Positions 43,308 to 53,505 of a DNA stretch of 64,000 nt are shown piece by piece (within the stretch, counting starts at the first letter, position 1; the number at the start of each line of letters is the position of its first letter). Origin of the DNA: Torulaspora globosa. Lineage: Eukaryota > Ascomycota > Saccharomycetes > Saccharomycetales > Saccharomycetaceae. The DNA lies in the NCBI RefSeq assembly GCF_014133895.1, contig NC_050729.1, positions 310,001-374,000 on the forward strand. The letters run 5' to 3'. The notes beneath the pieces were generated by a model, which worked only from the letters and a program-made list of their open reading frames with translations, was not told where the DNA came from and did no database searches. The translations under genes and the position numbers were made by a program.

Positions 43308-44444
43308 ATGCTGATACACCCGATGTTTGTATATGATCGGAGCATGAAGTGTGGGATACCAATGTTCAATGGAGACCGTTTGTGCGGGAATAATGCGGGA
43401 AAGACGAAGGAGGAAAATCTGTCTGTGACGCCTTCGATGAGCTCTGTGATTTCGCAGATTAGAAAATATGGGGTTGGATCGCCGGGGAGCGATGAGGGAC
43501 GAGAATCGAACGGGGAAGCTGGGGAATTCGACGAGGATGCGTCTCAGTGCTCGAGCTGGGTCTACGGGATGAAGCGGAAGCTTTCAGAGGAGACTACGAC
43601 GACGATGAGCACGCTGGGCAGCGAAGGGCCGCATCCGCTAGCGGGAGATCCGGTGGAGGAGGTGATGCCGGGGGAGCGGCCTGTGTTCAAGGGCGTGAGC
43701 ATGGCGGATTTGGATCTGGAGTCTGAGTGGACAGCGGACGACATTGTACAAACTTACAAGCCGGTGTACGACAGAAGAATACGGCGGTCGTCTGTGGATT
43801 TCGCGATCAATCACGATCGTTGCAACAGCATCAGCAGCAGCAATGTCTTCTACGACAACGATAAGGTGGAACTGGAGCAATGGCCGACGTCAGTCGAGAG
43901 TAGTGGCACTCGGGATACCCAGGAGCTGGTTCTGCCGAACCGGAGAACGAGACAGAGGAGCTTAAACCCGAATTTTTTCAAGCTGTATTCGATGGAAATC
44001 TCGGGCAGATCCAAGAAACTTCTGCCAGATATCAGCGTCGATGAGCACATCCTGGTCCAGATGTCCTGCCAGGAGATCCGCGCTCTTGACATCCAGCCGA
44101 GCGTCACCGAGCAGGGGAGCGTGTCCGCTGAGGACATCAAGCTCGCTCTCATTACGAGGAAAAAGCTGTGGTCGGACATGATCCATGACCAGAGGCAGGA
44201 CCTGTTCGGTGACTCGGTGCCGTGGAACTTGAAGTTTGTCTCCGATGGAGACCAATCGACCGATTGTAAGGAAAGCTCGCTCGTGAGAGTAGAATCGGAG
44301 CTGAAGCCATGGCTTGTCGACAACGAAAAGATCCACCATACCATGTTGAAGCCCTGCGGAAAACTCAAGCTTGGAGCGTCGTCGAACGCCAAGGAGATCC
44401 AGTACGTGGTCAAGGGATGGTGCGACAAGAGATTCGCCCAATGA
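43308..44444 (+). CDS. GIS3: Gis3-like protein of unknown function
   Basis: The 378-residue product lies between IOC2 and NYV1, the position of GIS3 (YLR094C, about 502 residues). GIS3 has no established molecular role; it was found by genetic interaction. The N-terminal half is acidic and low in complexity. The likely conserved C-terminal part includes PNFFKLYSMEISGRSKKLLP, QMSCQEIRALDIQPSV and LITRKKLWSDMIHDQRQDLF. There is no signal peptide or membrane span. The start is uncertain: ATG 43308 is first in frame, and later in-frame ATGs (for example 43323) are possible. The assignment is mainly by synteny. Confidence 0.8.
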   Translation: MLIHPMFVYDRSMKCGIPMFNGDRLCGNNAGKTKEENLSVTPSMSSVISQIRKYGVGSPGSDEGRESNGEAGEFDEDASQCSSWVYGMKRKLSEETTTTMSTLGSEGPHPLAGDPVEEVMPGERPVFKGVSMADLDLESEWTADDIVQTYKPVYDRRIRRSSVDFAINHDRCNSISSSNVFYDNDKVELEQWPTSVESSGTRDTQELVLPNRRTRQRSLNPNFFKLYSMEISGRSKKLLPDISVDEHILVQMSCQEIRALDIQPSVTEQGSVSAEDIKLALITRKKLWSDMIHDQRQDLFGDSVPWNLKFVSDGDQSTDCKESSLVRVESELKPWLVDNEKIHHTMLKPCGKLKLGASSNAKEIQYVVKGWCDKRFAQ

Positions 44445-44619
44445 CCTGATGATGATGAACTTAATGAAACCTTATAGAGCTTATCTAACGATAGACCTAT
44501 TTATTCCTTCACTATTCAATAGTCCGTGATCGGCGATAAAGCGATCAGACGAAAGGGGTCCTTAAAGACTACTAAACAGAACCGTCACAGAGCCAAAAGC
44601 GACAAGATCAGAGCCTGAG

Positions 44620-45357
44620 ATGCCGATTCAGAGGTTCAATGTGTCATACGTGGAAGTCATTGAAGGTGGTGCCACCGTGGCAAGTTGTTATCAGGCGCTA
44701 GAGCATGGCGAAGGCAGTTCGAAGTACGGTTCGGTCGGAGACTCTGTAGCGACGCCCGATCTATTCCATAAGCTCACTATTGATCTAGTGGTTCCCAAGG
44801 TGGTGCCAGTGGAAGGGAATAAGGTAACCAAAGTTTCACTTCCGCTTATAGACGGGTATGATTGTTACTATACCACGACACATTCGCCCTCAGACGAAAA
44901 CTACAGAGCGTTTGTGTGTTTCACTCGAACTGTAATACCCAAGATACTGCCCATCAGGTTGCTGAGTGACTTAAAGGCCCAGAGTCGAGAAATAAATAAC
45001 GACGACGAGCTGAGCTTGAAAGTGGGCGAGATACTCGACAGTTTCCACGAAGAGCTGAGGTCCTACAGTAGCGAAAATGGCACCGAGAGCGCCGATGCTG
45101 CCGAAAGCGACCTGCAGGATATCGTCCAGGTTATGAACGACAACATCGACAAGTTTCTGCAAAGACAAGAGAGGATTTCGCTGCTGGTGGATAAGACGTC
45201 GCAGCTAAACAACAGTAGCCACTCGTTCAAGAGGAAGGCGAATCGAATAAAGCAGAGAATGTGGTGGCACAGGATGAAGAACATCACTCTATTGGTGTTC
45301 GCGGTAATTCTGTTCATCAGTGCGATTTTGTTTCCCCTTCTGTTGCGGAAACCATAA
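44620..45357 (+). CDS. NYV1: Vacuolar R-SNARE Nyv1
   Basis: Nyv1 is the vacuolar v-SNARE for homotypic vacuole fusion with Vam3, Vti1 and Vam7. The 245 residues compare with 253 in S. cerevisiae. A longin domain begins RFNVSYVEVIEGGATVASCY and continues to about 140. The SNARE helix (about 160-215) contains MNDNIDKFLQRQERISLLVD with the R-SNARE zero-layer Arg. A C-terminal anchor (ITLLVFAVILFISAILFPLL) ends the protein. The frame is uninterrupted from ATG 44620, whereas I recall an intron in S. cerevisiae NYV1. DPB4 converges 42 bases downstream. Confidence 0.96.
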   Translation: MPIQRFNVSYVEVIEGGATVASCYQALEHGEGSSKYGSVGDSVATPDLFHKLTIDLVVPKVVPVEGNKVTKVSLPLIDGYDCYYTTTHSPSDENYRAFVCFTRTVIPKILPIRLLSDLKAQSREINNDDELSLKVGEILDSFHEELRSYSSENGTESADAAESDLQDIVQVMNDNIDKFLQRQERISLLVDKTSQLNNSSHSFKRKANRIKQRMWWHRMKNITLLVFAVILFISAILFPLLLRKP

Positions 45358-45399
45358 TGGGTTGGTATACAATTTCATATATAGTGAGAATGTTGTAAG

Positions 45400-45921
45400 T
45401 CATGTCTTTGGTCTTTTGGATGCTCCCTGTTCATCGCTGGTCGTTCCGCCCTGGGTCTGTGCCTCCTGTTGTTGCTCTTCCTGTTCTTCATCCTCGCTGC
45501 CGTTGTCCTCCGTTGATGTGGTCTTCTCGCTTGACTTCTGCCTCTTTCTCATCTCCAATGCTTCCTGATATGCGACGATTTTGCTGTTTATGATCGACTT
45601 GAATCCTCCAAAGCCGATCTGGTCCAATGCGTCGTATATGTCGTTGATGTTACAGCTTTTTCGATCCTGGGACAGCGCAATCTCCCTTGCAAACATACAC
45701 AGATGGCTCACAAACACCGTTGAGCTGCGTTGCAACGCCAAAGCTGTGTCCTTGCTGACCAAAAGCTTCTTGTCGCTGTCTCCATTAATCTCCTTCGCCA
45801 ATTGCGTTATAACACTCTTCGGGAACAGCAGGTCCTGGATGGTAACGCTCTCCTGCTCCTTCATATACGAAGTGGTCGGATAATTCCCCTGCGCATCCTT
45901 TTTCCAGCCCTTTGGTGGCAT
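45400..45921 (-). CDS. DPB4: DNA polymerase epsilon / ISW2 histone-fold subunit Dpb4
   Basis: Dpb4 forms a histone-fold pair with Dpb3 in DNA polymerase epsilon and with Dls1 in the ISW2/CHRAC complex. The 173 residues compare with 196 in S. cerevisiae. The start [20 protein letters not shown] fits the family. The histone fold occupies about 25-100 ([20 protein letters not shown], then [20 protein letters not shown] and [15 protein letters not shown]). An acidic, Gln/Glu-rich tail follows. It converges with NYV1 and diverges from TRM1, as YDR121W lies beside YDR120C. Confidence 0.95.
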   Translation of the reverse strand: MPPKGWKKDAQGNYPTTSYMKEQESVTIQDLLFPKSVITQLAKEINGDSDKKLLVSKDTALALQRSSTVFVSHLCMFAREIALSQDRKSCNINDIYDALDQIGFGGFKSIINSKIVAYQEALEMRKRQKSSEKTTSTEDNGSEDEEQEEQQQEAQTQGGTTSDEQGASKRPKT

Positions 45922-46165
45922 TCTGGCTGCCTGGAACTGTCAGCAGCACTTTCAAACACGCCAAACTCGTTCGTGTCCTAAATACAACAATGCCCGGGAC
46001 TAAGAGGCCTGTATCGACGCTAAGAAGCTCAACTGGATGGAGATCAAACGGTCAATTGGTGTAGTTTAAGCTAGTTGATCAGACGTGTGAAGCGACTCGA
46101 ATTTTTCACCTACGTCATACCAATTTCGAAGCTCATCGAGCTTAAAGATTGAGATATTCTTGAAG

Positions 46166-47884
46166 ATGAGCTTGGAGTTTGGATCTGGTAGGCCATTTGT
46201 CGTTGCTTCGAAGATGCTAAGAGCTGCTATCTCAAAGATTAAGTCCCGGATTGGCGGTGGAGGGTCATCTTTTATCAATCCCGATGATTACAACGTCGTG
46301 AAAGAAGGTAGAGCTGAAATTCTGTTCCCCAAGGCGGAAACGGTGTTCTATAATCCTGTCCAACAGTTCAACAGAGACCTTAGTGTATGTTGCATCAAGG
46401 CGTGGGACAACTTATATGGCAATCCGGCCAGAAACGGTAAGAACGGTCGCAGGAACGGTAGGAAACGGCCGACTTGCAGCGATGAGGATGCCACGAGCAG
46501 CGGTAAACGCCGGAAACTGAAGAACAATGCAGTGGAGCCGAGTGCGGCGGAAGGCGCAGCTGCTCCCTACATGAAGATCCTGGAGGCTCTTTCTGCAACG
46601 GGCTTGCGTGCGATCCGCTACGCTCATGAGATACCTCATGTGAAGCAGATTGTCGCTAACGATCTTCTCCCGGACGCTGTGGAGTCGATCAGACGTAACG
46701 CTGAGTTTAACAAGGTGGACCACATCGTGACGCCCAACCTAGATGATGCTAACGTGCTGATGTACCGTGCTAAGGCCGAGAATACAAAGTACCATGTGAT
46801 AGACCTTGATCCATACGGGACGGTTACGCCGTTCGTGGACGCAGCCCTGCAATCCATTGAAGAAGACGGGCTGATGCTGGTTACATGCACGGATCTCTCA
46901 GTGCTGGCCGGCAACGGGTATCCCGAGAAGTGCTTTGCCCTCTACGGCGGCGTTAACATGGCCTCGCACGAATCCAGCCACGAGAGCGCCCTACGCCTGG
47001 TGCTCAACCTGCTGAATCAAAGTGCTGCCAAATACAGGAAGTCCGTCGAACCGTTGCTCTCGCTGAGTATCGATTTCTACGTACGCGTCTTCGTCAAGGT
47101 CAGAACCAGCCCCATCGAAGTCAAGAACCTGCAATCGAAGACCATGATTACCTACCATTGCTCTCAATGCGGTTCATACCACAACCAGCCGCTGGGCAGG
47201 GCCACTGAGCGGGTCAGCAGCAAGCAAAAGAAGTCGGTCAAGTATTCCGTGGCGCAAGGACCGCCGGTCGACAGCAAGTGCAAGTTCTGCAGCGGTACAT
47301 ACCACCTGGCAGGGCCCATGTACGGAGCTCCGCTTCACAACAAGGAGTTCATTGAGGAGGTGCTGAGGATCAACCGCGAGGAGCACACGGACGATGTCTA
47401 CGGCACCCGCAAGAGAATCGAAGGCATGTTGACCTTGGCCAAGAACGAGCTGTGCGATTCACCATTCTACTTCAGTCCCAACCACATCTCCTCAGTGCTG
47501 AAACTGCAAGTGCCGCCACTGAAAAGGATCGTTGCAGGGCTCGGTTCGCTCGGATACAACTGCTCGCTGACCCACGCCCAGCCTTCCTCTCTGAAGACTG
47601 ACGCACCATGGGAGGCCATCTGGCACGTAATGAAGGAGAGCGATCACGCCGGCAAGAAAGACCTCGCCAAGATGAACCCGAACTCTACAGGGTTCAGGAT
47701 CCTGGCCAACGAGCCGCAATGGCTGCCGGACTCGCACCGCGAGGCACTCGCAAAGCTGTCCTTCGAGCCCAACGAGCAAAGTGGACAGCTCGAAAAGCTC
47801 AGAAAGCTCAAGATCGTCAGGTACCAGGAAAACCCAACCAAGAACTGGGGTCCCAAGGCTCGCCCGAACGCCCCATCGAAGTAA
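46166..47884 (+). CDS. TRM1: tRNA (guanine26-N2)-dimethyltransferase Trm1
   Basis: Trm1 makes m2,2G at position 26 of cytosolic and mitochondrial tRNAs. The longest frame starts at TTG 46160; the first ATG (46166) gives MSLEFGSGRPFVVASKMLRA and 572 residues. A second ATG lies about 17 codons in, at MLRAAISKIKSR; the S. cerevisiae gene uses two starts for mitochondrial and nuclear forms, so both may be used here. SAM-binding features include LEALSATGLRAIRYA and VIDLDPYGTVTPFVDAA near 215. Zinc-type pairs are CSQCGSYH near 331 and CKFCSGTYH near 372. The C-terminus QENPTKNWGPKARPN matches S. cerevisiae. Confidence 0.98.
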   Translation: MSLEFGSGRPFVVASKMLRAAISKIKSRIGGGGSSFINPDDYNVVKEGRAEILFPKAETVFYNPVQQFNRDLSVCCIKAWDNLYGNPARNGKNGRRNGRKRPTCSDEDATSSGKRRKLKNNAVEPSAAEGAAAPYMKILEALSATGLRAIRYAHEIPHVKQIVANDLLPDAVESIRRNAEFNKVDHIVTPNLDDANVLMYRAKAENTKYHVIDLDPYGTVTPFVDAALQSIEEDGLMLVTCTDLSVLAGNGYPEKCFALYGGVNMASHESSHESALRLVLNLLNQSAAKYRKSVEPLLSLSIDFYVRVFVKVRTSPIEVKNLQSKTMITYHCSQCGSYHNQPLGRATERVSSKQKKSVKYSVAQGPPVDSKCKFCSGTYHLAGPMYGAPLHNKEFIEEVLRINREEHTDDVYGTRKRIEGMLTLAKNELCDSPFYFSPNHISSVLKLQVPPLKRIVAGLGSLGYNCSLTHAQPSSLKTDAPWEAIWHVMKESDHAGKKDLAKMNPNSTGFRILANEPQWLPDSHREALAKLSFEPNEQSGQLEKLRKLKIVRYQENPTKNWGPKARPNAPSK

Positions 47885-47957
47885 ACAGTCCATTAAAATT
47901 CGTTAAAAGAATATGCGTAATATACTCTAATACCCTGCAATTCGTAAAAACAACCTC

Positions 47958-48149
47958 CTAACGGTTGCGTTCTGCAATATACTTAATGGCATAGGGCCAA
48001 CCCAATACTGCACCACAGAAGCCACCCCAGCCCAACAGAGTTGGCACTAATCTCTTCGTCTCCAGCATCGCCCACGACTCGCCAATGCGGCCAGCCTTCG
48101 CAGAGCGTCCTGCTGCTGCAGCGGATCTCAAAACTTGCGTATAAAACAT
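47958..48149 (-). CDS. COX26: Cytochrome c oxidase small subunit Cox26
   Basis: Cox26 is a small inner-membrane protein of complex IV that stabilises respiratory supercomplexes. The 63 residues compare with 66 in S. cerevisiae, and both start MF.QVLRS and share GRIGESW. The basic N-terminal stretch (VLRSAAAAGRSAKAG) suits mitochondrial import, and one membrane span follows (LGWGGFCGAVLGWPYAIKYI). TRM1 converges from the left, 73 bases away. The location next to VBA4 matches YDR119W-A beside YDR119W. Confidence 0.93.
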   Translation of the reverse strand: MFYTQVLRSAAAAGRSAKAGRIGESWAMLETKRLVPTLLGWGGFCGAVLGWPYAIKYIAERNR

Positions 48150-48422
48150 TATCTACTACTGTTGTTACTACACTGCTAAGTGACAAACTCCATATAGACA
48201 GGAGTCTGTCGGATGCCCCGTTTATATACTCGTCTCCCTCGGATCCCTGACCCTTAATTACAGCCAGGGAGATCAGGAGCCGTCGCTGTCAAGGATGGGC
48301 TGATTTACATAGAAATGGTACGATTTTTTTGAACGCTCTATAGTGGGCGAAAATCACCATCTTATAGATAGAAAGACAGTAAAGATTATTGGCCGAGAGT
48401 ATCGGCTGAGAGGCTATCTCAG

Positions 48423-50369
48423 CTAGGCCAATAGCTGAGAGTCTTGTGCGTCTTGTTCCTTTCTCTGAAGCGAAGAGTGTAGCTTCTTCTCTTCGATGAT
48501 GGATATGCTTAGTAGTGCCAGTAGCGAGCACAGCAGACAGAAGAGAAAAGTGTTCTTGCAAGCTGCGTTGTAGCAGTCTATGAGGACGGGACGGATGAAC
48601 TGTGGGGCCTTGTTGTGGACCCATTCGGAGGATGTAGAAGATTTTTGTATGATCTTGAGTAGTTCCTCTCTGGGATGGCTGTCCGAGAGGTAGGCCAGCA
48701 CACGACGTGTTGTGAGGGAGCTGAGGGACTCGCGGAAGATGGCGCCTCCAAGGGCGACGCCGAGCACGCAGCCCGTGGATCGGAAGGCGTAGGAGATGGA
48801 GGTGGTCGCGGCCTGGTGCTTGTGCGGCACCACAGCGATCATGGCGAGCAGGGCGACGGTGATGAGGACCGAGGAGCCGAAGCCTGGGACCAGCGTCAGA
48901 GTAAACTGCCTCCAGGTGGAGACGTGCGGGTCGATGAGCAGGATCTGCAGTTGGCCCAGCACGGCAACGGCGCAAAAGAAGAGCACAAACCAGTAGTACT
49001 TGCGGGTCTTCTTCATGTAGTATCCGGCGCCGAGAGAGCCAAAGGCGACGCTGAAGAAGTTTGGGGTCAGTCTCTTGCCGATGTCGGTGGGACTCATGTT
49101 GAGCACGCCGGAGAAGTAGATCGGCAGGTAGTAGCTTGTGGTCATGGTGGCCATCATGCAGAACCAGTTGCTCAAGCTGGAGCCCAGGACGCTGCGGTTA
49201 CTCAGGAACCTTAGCGGCAGGATCGGGTCCTTGGCGACTCGCAGTTCCGCATATACGAAGACGGCGAGGGCGAGTGAAGACAGTATAATCAGTAATGCAA
49301 ACGTCTTGGAAGCGTAGGCCAGCTCTTTGCCTCCGAGAGAGGCGGCCATCAGGAAAAGAGCAAGAAATACCACCAGTGCCAAGGCTCCGAACCAGTCAAT
49401 AGCCAGCAACTTTTGTCTCATGGACCTACCGCTTGCATTCTCGTTTGCCTTGACTGGCAGCCTTAGATAGAGGACTATCATGAACAGACTGATCGCTGAG
49501 AGCGGGACCTGGACCAAGAAGGCCATTCTCCAGCCTCCCCAGTTGTCGCTGAACCAACCGCCAACAATGCCACCGCAGGCTGTCCCCAAGCCGTAGAAAA
49601 TATTGCAGGTACCCTGGTACAGCGCTCTTTCGCTCAACGGCACGATGTCTGTGATGGTGATGGAGCTCATTGACGTGACACCACCGCCGCCAACGCCAGC
49701 GATGAACCGCGAAACGACCAGCCACCAGAAGGACCGACTTATACCGCACATCAAGCACCCTATGAGAAATGCAATGTTCGTGAATATCAACAGGCATCTG
49801 CGCCCAAAGATGTCCGACAGTTTTCCGTACAACGGCTGGAAGGTAGCGCTAGAGAGTAGATACGCTGTGGCGATCCAGGCCACTCTGGGCAATTCCTTAA
49901 ACTCTGAAGCCACATGAGCAGCCGTAGTAGACACAATGGTGTTATCAATGGCCGCTAGAAAGATCCCCAAGTACATCGACAGCATAATCACCTGTAATCT
50001 TGCTTTCGAGAGTGGCTCTTCGGCCACACCAACCGCAGTAGCTGGCGTCCCGAGCTCGTCGTCCTTCCTGGCTATCGATCCGTACCCATTGGCTATCTCC
50101 TGGCTTTCTCTATAGACTTGTTCCTGTTCAGCAATTTCCTCTGCTACAAAACCCGGGAGCTCAGTGCTTGGATCTTGCAGAATTTCTCGTCTGATTGGAA
50201 GCAAACAATCCGTTTCGGTCTCTTCTGAATATTCGACACTCTCTTCAATGCTTGCCGATGAATCCTGAGATTTTGCAGAGCCTATTTGGTCACTTTTCTT
50301 GGCTTTCTGCGACTGTTTCTGTTTGGTAAATTGGCGGAGCTTATTACGTTGTTTATCCTTTCTTCCCAT
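48423..50369 (-). CDS. VBA4: Major facilitator transporter Vba4 (DHA2 family)
   Basis: Vba4 is a 14-span multidrug-type permease of the vacuolar membrane; its substrate is not settled, though relatives carry basic amino acids. The longest frame starts at TTG 50381; the first ATG (50369) gives MGRKDKQRNKLRQFTKQKQS and 648 residues, shorter than the 768 recalled in S. cerevisiae. A hydrophilic N-terminus of about 125 residues precedes the spans. Family motifs include the antiporter signature IDNTIVSTTAAHVASEF and GKLSDIFGRRCLLIF after the second span. The C-terminus is short and charged. The 3' half of the gene is visibly GC-rich compared with neighbours. A poly-T run (50508-50517) lies in the promoter. 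Confidence 0.93.
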   Translation of the reverse strand: MGRKDKQRNKLRQFTKQKQSQKAKKSDQIGSAKSQDSSASIEESVEYSEETETDCLLPIRREILQDPSTELPGFVAEEIAEQEQVYRESQEIANGYGSIARKDDELGTPATAVGVAEEPLSKARLQVIMLSMYLGIFLAAIDNTIVSTTAAHVASEFKELPRVAWIATAYLLSSATFQPLYGKLSDIFGRRCLLIFTNIAFLIGCLMCGISRSFWWLVVSRFIAGVGGGGVTSMSSITITDIVPLSERALYQGTCNIFYGLGTACGGIVGGWFSDNWGGWRMAFLVQVPLSAISLFMIVLYLRLPVKANENASGRSMRQKLLAIDWFGALALVVFLALFLMAASLGGKELAYASKTFALLIILSSLALAVFVYAELRVAKDPILPLRFLSNRSVLGSSLSNWFCMMATMTTSYYLPIYFSGVLNMSPTDIGKRLTPNFFSVAFGSLGAGYYMKKTRKYYWFVLFFCAVAVLGQLQILLIDPHVSTWRQFTLTLVPGFGSSVLITVALLAMIAVVPHKHQAATTSISYAFRSTGCVLGVALGGAIFRESLSSLTTRRVLAYLSDSHPREELLKIIQKSSTSSEWVHNKAPQFIRPVLIDCYNAACKNTFLFCLLCSLLALLSISIIEEKKLHSSLQRKEQDAQDSQLLA

Positions 50370-50507
50370 CTTGGTTTCCAAAATTCCAAGGGCTCAAGAA
50401 GACCAGAAGGCTCACTTCAGATACAACTTTTGAAAGTTCAGTATAATTTGGATTTTGTCAATAGCTATATTATCTTTTTTAATATGTTATCATCAAAGAA
50501 CTTTAAT

Positions 50508-50517
50508 TTTTTTTTTT
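50508..50517. promoter_or_regulatory. Poly(dA:dT) tract in the VBA4 promoter
   Basis: A T run, preceded by aactttaa, lies about 140 bases before the VBA4 ATG. Such tracts keep yeast promoters free of nucleosomes. Confidence 0.35.
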
Positions 50518-50643
50518 CTAAGACTCTCTAGGCGACATTCTTAGCACGCCACAACGATTAAAGAAAGTCACTGGCAATGAAGAGTAGTATCAATCTAGCA
50601 GCGTTAGATTATTTAACGGTATCCAGCTATGAAGTAATGGGCA

Positions 50644-53232
50644 CTAAATATTCCATTTGGAAAAATCCGGGATCTCGATGTGGAAGAACGGCATGTTGGT
50701 GCCTGTCGCTGCCAGTACTTGGCTGTCTGGTGAGGGACCATACTCAAGGACTGAATTGTCAATGGAGTTTGACGCTCTAGCGATGTGATAACTTGAATGA
50801 CCAGCAATTGTTGATTCATCACTGAAAGCCTCGTTGACGGTGCCGAATTGCATACTGAGCAGACTTCTCTTTACCCAGGAAGACATTATCCCTGCGAAAT
50901 GGAACTCTACTTGTCTGTCAGCATAGCTGTGAACGGCCTTCCTGAGGTCCACTAGGGACTGGATAGCCGTGGAATCTACTTGGACAACCTGGGAGAAATC
51001 CAGGCAGACAACCTTGAGTAACGGTCTCTCATCAGTCACGGTGTTGGTGTCGCCCAGCGACTCAACATCTGTGACGTCCTTCTTTCTCTTGAATAGGTTT
51101 TTGAGGAAGCTAGGGGCTTCCCATTCTCCAGGATCATTCCATGGGCGGTCAGACTTCTTTCTCAGGTGTATTAGCTTTCCTCTCCTCGTGTGTTTCTTTA
51201 TGTGATCAAATATAATGTCGTAGTGTCTGGAACAGTTGAGGTACGTGAAGCTGTCACTTAACCTGTACACGATGACGCCGGGTGGCGGAGGCATTATCTT
51301 GATATCTGGATTCAGCTCCCTCGTGTAGCCGTGGTCGAATGGGACCCATTTCGTGTGGAACCTGTTGTCAGGCGTTGCTGTAACTGGCAATTCATTGGGC
51401 GATGGTTTCATCTGTCCAAATTTCTTGGAAGATTCGCAGTATTCATCCACCTCTTGGCAATTTAGGGAACTGTCCGATTCACCGACCAACTGAACGGTGG
51501 GGTTCAAAACCTCTGCGACCTCGACACGACCTAGGAACCGACCAGCAGGGAATGCATTCTTAAGCAGGAGCACGGCGCATGACCAACACATAGCGAAATA
51601 AATACCATTCTCAATGGAGGAGAAAACCGTGATAAAGACCGTAACAATAAACGCCACACAGTCTGGGGGATTCATTTTCCAGAAGTTCCAAGTGGTTCTA
51701 TAGGAAGCTAGCAGGTCAGAGACTGCATGGATGATAACAGCGGCGAGAGTGGCCGAGGGGATGTAGTAAAAGGCGCCCGTTAGGCAGTAAATGGCTATCA
51801 AGACACAGCATCCGCTAAATAGACCGGAAAGTGGTGTGCGAACCCCACATTTGGCCTTCAAAGCAGAACGTGAAAACGAACCCGTTGCAGGGTACGCGTT
51901 GAAGAAGGTTCCGATCAAATTTGTAGCTCCAATGGCGATTAGCTCCTGGTCAGGAACCACCTTATAATCGTTGATTCTACCGAATGATTTGGAAATCGCA
52001 ATGTGCTCCAGGAGAAGCACAATAATGGAGGCCGGAATTTCTGGCGCCATTTTGGCCAAGAGGCCTTCTGGAACTTTCATAACACCCACATTGTTTAGGC
52101 CAGATGGAACGGTTCCTAAGACTTTAATAGGACCCTTCTTCTTGGGCTTATTATGGGTAATGCCCCAAGATATTGCGGTGAACACTATGATAATGACAGC
52201 GTTCCTCATTGCTTGAGCATAAAAATAAAATCCTTTCAGGATTTTCTTCTTCTTGGGGCTGTGAGCCAAATATCTATCAGCTAGCTTTGGGCCGTAACTG
52301 CCACACCACCATTTCCACAGGTAAAGAATGACCAAAGGAATCAGACCGAAGACGGCATCTAATTTAGTGTCTGGCAAGTGTTTCAGTGTGTTAATGACGA
52401 CCTTATAAGTGGCCTGCCTAGTGTTGACAAGTTTGCTGTAGCCCATCAAAGCAGGAACTTGGCCCCAGAGGATGTTGAAAGCTGAACCAGTCATAAAACC
52501 AGCGACCGCATTGAGCGAAATAAGCTCCACCAGGAAGCCAAGTCTCAACAAACCAACACTGATTGCAACAATACCACATAACAAAGAAAGTGCTGTCGCG
52601 ATCACGGGAGCGGTAATGCCTGGAGTATTTTCAGGATATTTAGCAAGGACCGCCGTAATCACTTTCGCAGTCTGCAACGACATGACAGCCACTGGCCCAA
52701 TGCAAACGTCCTTCGACGTAGCAAACAGCGAGTAAATGAACGCACCAATGAAAGAAGAATACAAACCATACTGAGGAGGTAGACTCGCGATTTGCGCATA
52801 CGACATCGATTGAGGAACCAATACGCATCCGACGGTAATACCAGCGACAATATCTGCATAGCCCCAGGTCCAGTTGTAATGCGGGAGCCATTTAACGATC
52901 GGGAATATAGAACGGACATAATTTCCAGCACTTCTCACAGTTAGCTTCTCTCTAATGAAATGGTCATAGTACTCCTTCAACGACACTGCACTCTCTTCAA
53001 AGGTCGGAACACTGTCATAAATGGAATCGCTGCTGAAAGAACCGTAACACCTAACCTCGCTTTGCTTAACCAGATCCTCACCTTTTTTAGCACTTTGAAA
53101 TGGCCCGCCAGAAGTCCGGCTTATTTCCTGCTGGTCCGCTATCTGTTCACTGGACTTGTAATGATCATACTCTGCTTCCAAATCTTCCAGCTCTAGTCGA
53201 ACCTCCCGACTGCTGGTATCCTCGGACCTCAT
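50644..53232 (-). CDS. SUL2: High-affinity sulfate permease (SulP family)
   Basis: This is a plasma-membrane sulfate-proton symporter feeding sulfur assimilation. The longest frame starts at TTG 53271; the first ATG (53232) gives MRSEDTSSREVRLELEDLEA and 862 residues (859 for Sul1, 893 for Sul2). After an acidic cytosolic N-terminus, the membrane domain begins around 115 with the SulP signature GYADIVAGITVGCVLVPQSM followed by SYAQIASLPPQYGLYSSFIG. GSFSRSALKAKCGVRTPLSG marks a later conserved segment. The C-terminal STAS domain (about 650-850) contains VVCLDFSQVVQVDSTAIQSL. The place between VBA4 and APC4 fits YLR092W. Upstream Cbf1 and Met31/32 sites support sulfur control. Confidence 0.95.
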   Translation of the reverse strand: MRSEDTSSREVRLELEDLEAEYDHYKSSEQIADQQEISRTSGGPFQSAKKGEDLVKQSEVRCYGSFSSDSIYDSVPTFEESAVSLKEYYDHFIREKLTVRSAGNYVRSIFPIVKWLPHYNWTWGYADIVAGITVGCVLVPQSMSYAQIASLPPQYGLYSSFIGAFIYSLFATSKDVCIGPVAVMSLQTAKVITAVLAKYPENTPGITAPVIATALSLLCGIVAISVGLLRLGFLVELISLNAVAGFMTGSAFNILWGQVPALMGYSKLVNTRQATYKVVINTLKHLPDTKLDAVFGLIPLVILYLWKWWCGSYGPKLADRYLAHSPKKKKILKGFYFYAQAMRNAVIIIVFTAISWGITHNKPKKKGPIKVLGTVPSGLNNVGVMKVPEGLLAKMAPEIPASIIVLLLEHIAISKSFGRINDYKVVPDQELIAIGATNLIGTFFNAYPATGSFSRSALKAKCGVRTPLSGLFSGCCVLIAIYCLTGAFYYIPSATLAAVIIHAVSDLLASYRTTWNFWKMNPPDCVAFIVTVFITVFSSIENGIYFAMCWSCAVLLLKNAFPAGRFLGRVEVAEVLNPTVQLVGESDSSLNCQEVDEYCESSKKFGQMKPSPNELPVTATPDNRFHTKWVPFDHGYTRELNPDIKIMPPPPGVIVYRLSDSFTYLNCSRHYDIIFDHIKKHTRRGKLIHLRKKSDRPWNDPGEWEAPSFLKNLFKRKKDVTDVESLGDTNTVTDERPLLKVVCLDFSQVVQVDSTAIQSLVDLRKAVHSYADRQVEFHFAGIMSSWVKRSLLSMQFGTVNEAFSDESTIAGHSSYHIARASNSIDNSVLEYGPSPDSQVLAATGTNMPFFHIEIPDFSKWNI

Positions 53233-53505
53233 TTTTCGATCCTCTTCTGAGCTTGCTCGTTCAAAATCCAATACTAAACTGTGATAACATGCAATTGAGT
53301 ATCTCCCCTCTTATATTGATCTAGGATCGTAAAAGGCTTATTTCAATCTTGGCAATGGTAAAGCAGAGGAACGACATATTCGCCACCAGTTCTACTACCA
53401 ACTATTATACTTTTTCCAACACAAGCCGCATTGCTTCGCATAATCTATTCCAATTCAACTCAATTGTGCTTTTGACTTCCGGTGAAGGACATGGAGCCCA
53501 ACACT

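Noticed and set aside
48675..49214. Antisense frame of 179 codons opposite VBA4
   Set aside because: Complement of a GC-rich membrane-protein gene; product is low-complexity Gly/Glu/His-rich.
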